A DNA stretch of 19,546 nt from Bacillaceae bacterium (GTDB lineage: Bacteria; Bacillota; Bacilli; Bacillales_A; Planococcaceae). Below are positions 14,790 to 19,546 of the stretch, piece by piece; the stretch's first letter is position 1, and the number at the start of each line of letters is the position of its first letter. The translations under genes were made by a program, and so were the position numbers. The notes beneath the pieces are model-generated. The model had not been told where the DNA came from, did not search any database, and worked only from the letters and a program-made list of their open reading frames with translations. Where the stretch lies: NCBI GenBank assembly GCA_030149685.1, contig JASLGI010000193.1, positions 1 through 19,546 on the forward strand. The letters run 5' to 3'.

Positions 14790-15638
14790 TTATCTTTTTC
14801 TTTTTAACCTTTCGACGATTTCTCTTCCATCTGTTGACCATCGAACGACGCGATAGTAAGCATCGTGATAAAATGTGAAATATGCCCCTTCTGCTATTCC
14901 TTTTCGAATAATGGCTTCTTTTTGCTCAATCGAATCCATCGGATAATCATCATAAGCCATTACCCATAAAGAAGGCATATGTGCATGTGTGCCGAGTAAA
15001 TCCCCCATGTGATAAATCACATCTTCGCCCACCGTTATTTTTATAATACTATGTCCTGCACTATGACCGCCCGTATGAATCATTTCAATCATCGGATGGA
15101 CTGTTAGTGACGTTTGAAACGTTTTCACTTGATCTTGAATCGGTTCCCAATTTTCTTTCCAATACGCATTTTTCGACCGAATGTTCGGATGACGCATCTC
15201 TTCCCACTCTGTCTCAGAAACGTAAATTGTCGCATTCGGAAATACAGAGTACAACTCCCCATGTTCATCCAGCGTCGTTAAGCCTCCTGCATGATCATTA
15301 TGCAAATGTGTCATACAAATTGTATCAATATCTTCTGGTCGATAACCGAGCTTTGCTAAAGAAGCTTCTACTTGCGATTCTTCTGTCACACCTAAATTTC
15401 TTTTTTGTTTATCTGACAATTTCCCTCTTCCGATACCTGCTTCGATCAGTATTCGTCGATCATCTACTTCGATCAGTAGCGGATCTGTCCGTAACTCAAT
15501 CGTATTGTTTTCACTTTCTTGGTATCTTCTCGTCCACAATGCTTTCGGTACAACACCGAACATCGCTCCCCCATCAAGGTGGTTGTTTCCCCCATTTAAC
15601 CAAGTGATCGATAAACCACCGCGTTCAAACTTTTCCAT
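14790..15638 (-). CDS. ytnP: YtnP, metallo-beta-lactamase-fold lactonase-like hydrolase
   Basis: YtnP of B. subtilis is a quorum-quenching lactonase-type hydrolase. This 282-residue product matches it closely: SITWLNGGNNHLDGGAMFGV, ELRTDPLLIE, WEEMRHPNIRSKNAYWKENW and AYDDYPMDSI. The metal site is complete: H111, H113, D115 and H116 in THLHNDHAGG, then TGGHSAGHS, MGDLLGTHAH and FYHDAYY. It should bind two metals. The ATG at 15638 was chosen because AAGGGG lies 5 bases before it; an in-frame ATG at 15665 has no binding site. No signal peptide is seen. It lies 78 bases downstream of the NERD-like gene on the same strand. Lactone substrates are inferred from the family. Confidence 0.9.
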   Translation of the reverse strand: MEKFERGGLSITWLNGGNNHLDGGAMFGVVPKALWTRRYQESENNTIELRTDPLLIEVDDRRILIEAGIGRGKLSDKQKRNLGVTEESQVEASLAKLGYRPEDIDTICMTHLHNDHAGGLTTLDEHGELYSVFPNATIYVSETEWEEMRHPNIRSKNAYWKENWEPIQDQVKTFQTSLTVHPMIEMIHTGGHSAGHSIIKITVGEDVIYHMGDLLGTHAHMPSLWVMAYDDYPMDSIEQKEAIIRKGIAEGAYFTFYHDAYYRVVRWSTDGREIVERLKRKR

Positions 15639-15716
15639 ACAATCCCCTTCTTTCTCCTTAATCATTGGATATCATTAGTTTAAACGTTTTTTATGTGCTT
15701 TGTAAAACTTTCTGAT

Positions 15717-16694
15717 TTAATTTTCTTCACCTTTATCTTCGAGCTTCGGCGAGAAAAACTGACTGCTCGCTGTCGTTTGAGCGATTCGTAATAAACGATC
15801 TGCCGCGCGAAATTGCACAGATTTAAACGGCGCTGTCGAACGTTGCATTTTCTCTAACCATTCTTGATAGTTTCGACGATCCACGATATGTAATCCATAA
15901 GGCGCTCCAGGGTAATCAATATATCCGTTGCGTGATAACAAAACTTTCTTCATCGGATAATCGATCGAACGTTCAGCAAAGATTTGTTGCAGTAACATTA
16001 AGTTTCGATTGAGGTCAATTACTGGGTTCAATACTTTCGACTCTTTCTCTCGATGTTTTTTCACCCAAAAACGTTCACTACTACCGATAAAGGCGGCAAT
16101 ATCTTCATGCTCAATCGATGTAATCGTATAGCCTCCAATCGGTGTCATAATTAAAATATTCATTTCAACTGGTGCTTTTTTAATCCGTAAAATAGGTTCA
16201 TAAAAAATTAAATAGTTATCGGGTAATTTTTGAACGAGTTCGCGTAACAATGTATCTCTTTCATATTTCGGATGAACTGTCGAATGAGATAATAACGTAG
16301 AGCTCGCCCATTTCATTTGAAAATCGTACAAATCATTTTCAAAATCATGTCGCAATTGTTGTTCGGTACTGACACCTCTATGTACTTTAGGTGTGAAAGC
16401 TGTACGTACATCTTCATCTAACGTTTCTTCTTTTTCTTCTTCCGTCTCATGAGTTTCACGTTCTTTCTTCATCCATTTTCCGACGATTCGTTCGAAAAAA
16501 GACGGCTTTTGTCGCTCTTCTTCTACTTCTGTAAAAAAAGGATGGTCCGTCAACGCATCGTTTTCTCCTTGCTCCCACTGAATTTTCAATCGGTGCCATT
16601 GATAGTTTTTCAAACGAATGAATTGTGTCGTATAATGCGGGAGGTCTTGTTCATATCGAGAAACATAATCGAGTAATTTGACAAGTTGTGCCAT
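15717..16694 (-). CDS. NERD-like (nuclease-related) protein, catalytic residues degenerate
   Basis: I recall similar Bacillales proteins beginning MAQLxKLxDYxSRYE annotated as NERD-domain (nuclease-related), but the match here is to that pattern only. Of 325 residues, about 55-110 is a highly charged Glu/Lys stretch that is probably disordered. From about 110 a folded region includes LVQKLPDNYLIFYEPILRIK, then NILIMTPIGGYTITSIEHED, and LNPVIDLNRNLMLLQQIF. In NERD proteins the core reads ID...GIFVIEVK...NP..Q. Here the Asp appears as Asn and the ExK lysine as His, so it may not cut DNA. There is no signal peptide or membrane segment. ATG 16694 follows an AAGGAAGGGGTG site. ytnP follows downstream. 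Confidence 0.6.
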   Translation of the reverse strand: MAQLVKLLDYVSRYEQDLPHYTTQFIRLKNYQWHRLKIQWEQGENDALTDHPFFTEVEEERQKPSFFERIVGKWMKKERETHETEEEKEETLDEDVRTAFTPKVHRGVSTEQQLRHDFENDLYDFQMKWASSTLLSHSTVHPKYERDTLLRELVQKLPDNYLIFYEPILRIKKAPVEMNILIMTPIGGYTITSIEHEDIAAFIGSSERFWVKKHREKESKVLNPVIDLNRNLMLLQQIFAERSIDYPMKKVLLSRNGYIDYPGAPYGLHIVDRRNYQEWLEKMQRSTAPFKSVQFRAADRLLRIAQTTASSQFFSPKLEDKGEEN

Positions 16695-16756
16695 ATTTTC
16701 ACCCCTTCCTTCTTATATTTTACACTGTTTTAATACGAAAGGTTGGCATTTTGCGT

Positions 16757-16762
16757 TATAAT
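16757..16762 (+). promoter_or_regulatory. Candidate -10 box of ytzE
   Basis: A perfect TATAAT lies about 70 bases before the ytzE start in the divergent spacer. The hexamer 17 bases upstream (TACGAA) is a weak -35, so only the -10 is convincing. Confidence 0.4.
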
Positions 16763-16830
16763 AAAGATAGTCCAAACATTGTTGCTCGTTCCTCTTGTCT
16801 CGCGATACTAAACGATGGAAGGTGACGATT

Positions 16831-17055
16831 ATGACTCAAACTACCGACCGCATGTTAAGACGTGTGAAAGATGTTTATTTTTTCATTCAAGAAAATGGAA
16901 CCGTTACGACGGAACATATTGTCGCAGAGTTCAATGTAACACCCCGCACTGCTCAACGAGACTTATCGATTCTCGCATACAATGAGTTGATCGAAAGTCC
17001 AATACGAGGTCAGTGGACAACGAACGACGACGTGGAGGTCGTTTACTCCTCTTAA
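16831..17055 (+). CDS. ytzE: YtzE, small DeoR-type helix-turn-helix regulator
   Basis: The 74-residue product is only a winged helix-turn-helix of the DeoR type, with no ligand domain: MLRRVKDVYFFIQENGTVTT, then EFNVTPRTAQRDLSILAYNE, the recognition-helix region (about residues 31-50). It matches B. subtilis YtzE along its length. ATG 16831 has AAGGTG 6-8 bases before it; an in-frame ATG at 16795 has none. Targets are unknown, but conserved position next to ytzG and ytgP suggests a link to cell-envelope or translation genes. A hairpin follows the stop. It is the only plus-strand gene in this part. Confidence 0.9.
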   Translation: MTQTTDRMLRRVKDVYFFIQENGTVTTEHIVAEFNVTPRTAQRDLSILAYNELIESPIRGQWTTNDDVEVVYSS

Positions 17056-17076
17056 CTAAGTGTTTGTTTGGACGAA

Positions 17077-17105
17077 AAGGCTGTTTCGCATATGCGAACA
17101 GCCTT
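17077..17105. terminator. Terminator between ytzE and ytzG
   Basis: AAGGCTGTTTCGC and GCGAACAGCCTT pair with a single bulged base around ATAT. On the minus strand the stem ends in TTTTCG, so it mainly serves ytzG; on the plus strand a GT-rich tail makes it weaker for ytzE. Confidence 0.7.
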
Positions 17106-17115
17106 GTTGTTTGCC

Positions 17116-17841
17116 TTATTTTTCTAATCCTACATATTCATACAACATCGTCACTTCGTCTTCTGTCAATTCACGATAACTTCCTTTCGGTAACTCTTCA
17201 TCTAAAGTCAGTGGCCCCATCGATAAACGTTTTAAATAAACGACTGTTTTATCAACGGCTTCAAACATTCTTTTTACTTGATGAAATTTCCCTTCCGTAA
17301 TCGTTAACTCGATTTTTGATTCGGCACTACTTTCGATAATCGTCAACGCTCCCGGTTTCGTTTCGTAGCCATCATCTAATGTGACACCTTTTTGAAAGGC
17401 GGCAATATCTTCTTCTGTCACGACTCCGTCGATATGTGCATAATACACTTTCGGAACATCATTTTCTGGCTTCAATAAACGGTGAGCAAGTTGTCCGTCT
17501 GTCGTTAATAATAACAAGCCTTCCGTATCTTTATCGAGACGCCCTACAGGAAACGGTTCAAAAAACCGGTCTTCTTCTTCTAACAAATCGAGAACCGTTC
17601 CGTGCAAATAATCTTCTGTTGCTGAGATGACACCATCCGGCTTATGCAACATATAGTAAACAAATTCTTTATATTCTACTGGAGCACCGAGAAATGTCAC
17701 GATATCTCGGTCGACATCCACTTTTCGTTTACTTTGACGTTCAACCTCTCCATTGACACGTACTTGACCTTTTTTAATGGATTGTTTAACTTCTTTCCGT
17801 GTACCAAATCCCATATTTGCTAACAATTTATCAATTCTCAC
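17116..17841 (-). CDS. ytzG: 16S rRNA pseudouridine synthase, RsuA family (YtzG)
   Basis: RsuA-type enzymes convert a uridine of 16S rRNA (U516 in E. coli numbering) to pseudouridine. The 241-residue product has an N-terminal S4 RNA-binding domain (MRIDKLLANMGFGTRKEVKQ, KKGQVRVNGE) and the catalytic motif GRLDKDTEGLLLLTTDG with D103 as the nucleophile. HQVKRMFEAV further along is also typical. The start is a GTG at 17841 with AAGGATGG before it; the N-terminus then coincides with the S4 domain start. It begins 12 bases after the ytgP stop, so both are one operon. Exact target base is assumed from the family. Confidence 0.92.
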   Translation of the reverse strand: MRIDKLLANMGFGTRKEVKQSIKKGQVRVNGEVERQSKRKVDVDRDIVTFLGAPVEYKEFVYYMLHKPDGVISATEDYLHGTVLDLLEEEDRFFEPFPVGRLDKDTEGLLLLTTDGQLAHRLLKPENDVPKVYYAHIDGVVTEEDIAAFQKGVTLDDGYETKPGALTIIESSAESKIELTITEGKFHQVKRMFEAVDKTVVYLKRLSMGPLTLDEELPKGSYRELTEDEVTMLYEYVGLEK

Positions 17842-17853
17842 AGTGAACCATCC

Positions 17854-19491
17854 TTATCTAAAAATCCGTTTCTTTAAACGGTTCAATTTCTCTAACCAAC
17901 GGTCGAGACGTGGACCGAGTAAGTCTTGAGCGAGTCCTGTTTTTAACGATAACCAGCCGTAAACTATCGCTCCGACGAATGCACCGACCATACTATAAAT
18001 AAACGCTTGGAAACGTCCGTACGGTACGCCGAATACGTATAAGCCTTTCATCGTTGCATAGACCGCAGCAACCATCGCAATATTTACGATGATCATCATA
18101 CCGAAACGTTTGAATATGTCTGTCGAATCGTATTTTAACGTTTTCGTAATGACGATTAAGTTAATACCTACAGCGACACTATAACCAATTGCTGTCGCTA
18201 AAATCGCTCCTTGTGTTTCAAAATATTGTATGAGCGGAATGTTTAAGACGAGTTTAAATAAAAGTCCTAACAATCCTGTGAATACAATCCATTTATGACG
18301 GTCAATTCCTTGTAAAATTGCCGCCGTCACTGTAAAGAGCCCGAATAAAATAGCTACAGGGACGTAGTTTTTCAAAATAAATGCTCCCGCTTCGTCGTAT
18401 TCATATAAAAATGTATACAATTCTGTTGAAAGAAGCATAATACCGATGACCATCGGTAACATGAAAAACATCATCAATTGAAATGTTTGATCGAGTGAAC
18501 GGATGAGTCCTTTATGGTTGCCATTTGTGTAATAACTCGTCATGACAGGAATGAGCGCCATTGAAAATCCTGTCGCTACCATGACCGGCACCATGACAAA
18601 TTTATGTGTTAATAAATTCAACATCCCGAGATAAACGTCAGATACACTCGCTAGGCCAATCGATGCCATCGCTTCATTAAACGTTAACATATCAACGAAC
18701 TGATACAACGGGTTAATCACACCGACTAAAATAAATGGAATTAAATAACCGATCAACTCTTTATACATCGAGAAGAACGATACTTTCTCTTCTGGGTCAA
18801 CACTCGTTTCTAATAAACGTTGATACGCCGGCTTAAATGATAGCCAGTAACGATATAAGACGAGTAAACCAGCGAGTGCTCCGATGAACGCAGCAAAGAC
18901 CGCAAAATTAATCGCCATTTCTGGTGAACCTTTCATGAAATAAATAACGAAAGACGCACCTGCAAGGACGACAATGACACGGACAATTTGTTCAACGAGC
19001 TGTGAAACTGCTGTCGGCTCCATCTTTTGATGCCCTTGGAAAAACCCTCGAATAATACTCATGATCGGTACGACGAGCAACGCAAAGCTGACCCAACGGA
19101 TGACACTTGAAATTTGCTCAACCGTATAAATTTGTTCATCGTCTTGACGAACGACTTCCGCAATTGGTGTCGCTAAAAAGTACAATGTGATGAACGAAAT
19201 AACTCCCGTCGCTAACATAATCGCCATACCTGACTTCATCAATCGATGGCCTGTTTGATAATCTCCGAGTGCGCTATATTTCGACACATACTTCGAAACC
19301 GCAAGCGGAGCGCCAGAGATCGCAATTGAAAGAGCTAAGTTGTACGGAATATATGCATATTGATAAAGTCCCATACTCTCTTTCCCGACAATGGCATACA
19401 GTGGTATTAAATACAGTAAACCTAATGCTTTTGATAAGAAAAGACCGATCGTTAAAATCGCGGTCCCTCTCACTAATGTGGATGATGACAT
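17854..19491 (-). CDS. murJ: YtgP/MurJ, lipid II flippase
   Basis: This is a polytopic MOP-superfamily (MATE/PST-like) membrane protein of 545 residues with about 14 hydrophobic segments. In B. subtilis YtgP (MurJ) moves lipid II across the membrane for peptidoglycan synthesis, with Amj as an alternative. The N-terminus STLVRGTAILTIGLFLSKALGLLY is typical, as are IIRGFFQGHQKMEPTAVSQL and the ILQGIDRHKWI region. The C-terminus is basic (DRWLEKLNRLKKRIFR), cytoplasmic by the positive-inside rule. ATG 19491 has AAGGG 11 bases before, rather far. A five-codon open frame with a better binding site lies just upstream (19499-19516). Together with murC, it makes cell-wall synthesis a theme of the window. 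Confidence 0.93.
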   Translation of the reverse strand: MSSSTLVRGTAILTIGLFLSKALGLLYLIPLYAIVGKESMGLYQYAYIPYNLALSIAISGAPLAVSKYVSKYSALGDYQTGHRLMKSGMAIMLATGVISFITLYFLATPIAEVVRQDDEQIYTVEQISSVIRWVSFALLVVPIMSIIRGFFQGHQKMEPTAVSQLVEQIVRVIVVLAGASFVIYFMKGSPEMAINFAVFAAFIGALAGLLVLYRYWLSFKPAYQRLLETSVDPEEKVSFFSMYKELIGYLIPFILVGVINPLYQFVDMLTFNEAMASIGLASVSDVYLGMLNLLTHKFVMVPVMVATGFSMALIPVMTSYYTNGNHKGLIRSLDQTFQLMMFFMLPMVIGIMLLSTELYTFLYEYDEAGAFILKNYVPVAILFGLFTVTAAILQGIDRHKWIVFTGLLGLLFKLVLNIPLIQYFETQGAILATAIGYSVAVGINLIVITKTLKYDSTDIFKRFGMMIIVNIAMVAAVYATMKGLYVFGVPYGRFQAFIYSMVGAFVGAIVYGWLSLKTGLAQDLLGPRLDRWLEKLNRLKKRIFR

Positions 19492-19498
19492 AGTTTTC

Positions 19499-19516
19499 TT
19501 AACCCTTCCATTTCAT
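19499..19516 (-). other. Possible five-codon leader ORF before murJ
   Basis: ATG AAA TGG AAG GGT TAA follows GAGGA at 5-6 bases, a good binding site, and ends 7 bases before the murJ ATG. Its own codons contain the AAGGG that serves murJ. It could couple translation, or be chance. Confidence 0.25.
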
Positions 19517-19536
19517 AGCTTCCTCTTTAGTTTACC

Positions 19537-19542
19537 TGTCAA
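19537..19542 (-). promoter_or_regulatory. Candidate -35 box upstream of murJ
   Basis: A perfect TTGACA on the minus strand lies about 45 bases before murJ. The best -10, TATGAA, is 19 bases away, longer than usual, so this is a tentative promoter at the window edge. Confidence 0.3.
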
Positions 19543-19546
19543 TTCA

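Noticed and set aside
15113..15127. cre-like TTTGAAACGTTTTCA inside ytnP
   Set aside because: One fixed position mismatches, it lies deep in a coding region, and single-mismatch cre sequences are common by chance.

Overview
The window comes from a low-GC Gram-positive bacterium of the order Bacillales. The gene set and order (acsA/acuABC, ccpA, aroA, ytxGH, murC, an sftA-like gene, ytpR, ytpQ, ytoP, ytzB, ytnP, ytzE, ytzG, ytgP) parallel the yt- region of the Bacillus subtilis chromosome. Many protein sequences align almost throughout with my memory of the B. subtilis products. The genus cannot be fixed from the sequence alone; MurC looks somewhat closer to Planococcaceae-type proteins. There is no rRNA, tRNA, IS element, prophage or CRISPR array, and no gene-free stretch over 300 bases. 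The longest gap is about 190 bases.

Left part (1-3.8 kb): the first 79 bases are the 5' end of acsA (acetyl-CoA synthetase) on the minus strand. It diverges from acuABC, whose products acetylate (AcuA) and deacetylate (AcuC) AcsA. A perfect CcpA-binding site (cre) lies inside the acsA start region. ccpA itself converges on acuC across a shared terminator. Regulator, target site and post-translational control of acetate use therefore sit side by side.

Middle part (3.9-11.7 kb): this holds the fused chorismate mutase/DAHP synthase, then a plus-strand gene for an FtsA/PilM-like actin-fold protein with a long tail of beta-grasp-like repeats. Next come the stress pair ytxG-ytxH behind a very good SigB promoter, then murC. 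Upstream of murC is a gene that looks like the N-terminal and acidic linker part of the DNA translocase SftA, ending just where the motor should begin. ytpR follows.

Right part (11.7-19.5 kb): ytpQ (DUF1444), a DUF84 NTPase, the M42 aminopeptidase ytoP, a membrane-anchored PepSY-like protein (ytzB), the lactonase-like ytnP, a degenerate NERD-like protein, the small DeoR-type regulator ytzE, an RsuA-type pseudouridine synthase and the lipid II flippase ytgP/murJ.

Most of the window is conserved housekeeping DNA. The items most worth a second look are the motor-less SftA homologue with its young 45-bp acidic repeats, the FtsA-like protein with five tandem beta-grasp-like repeats and a probable CTG start, the CcpA with Gln in place of the conserved effector-pocket Asp, and the intragenic cre site.
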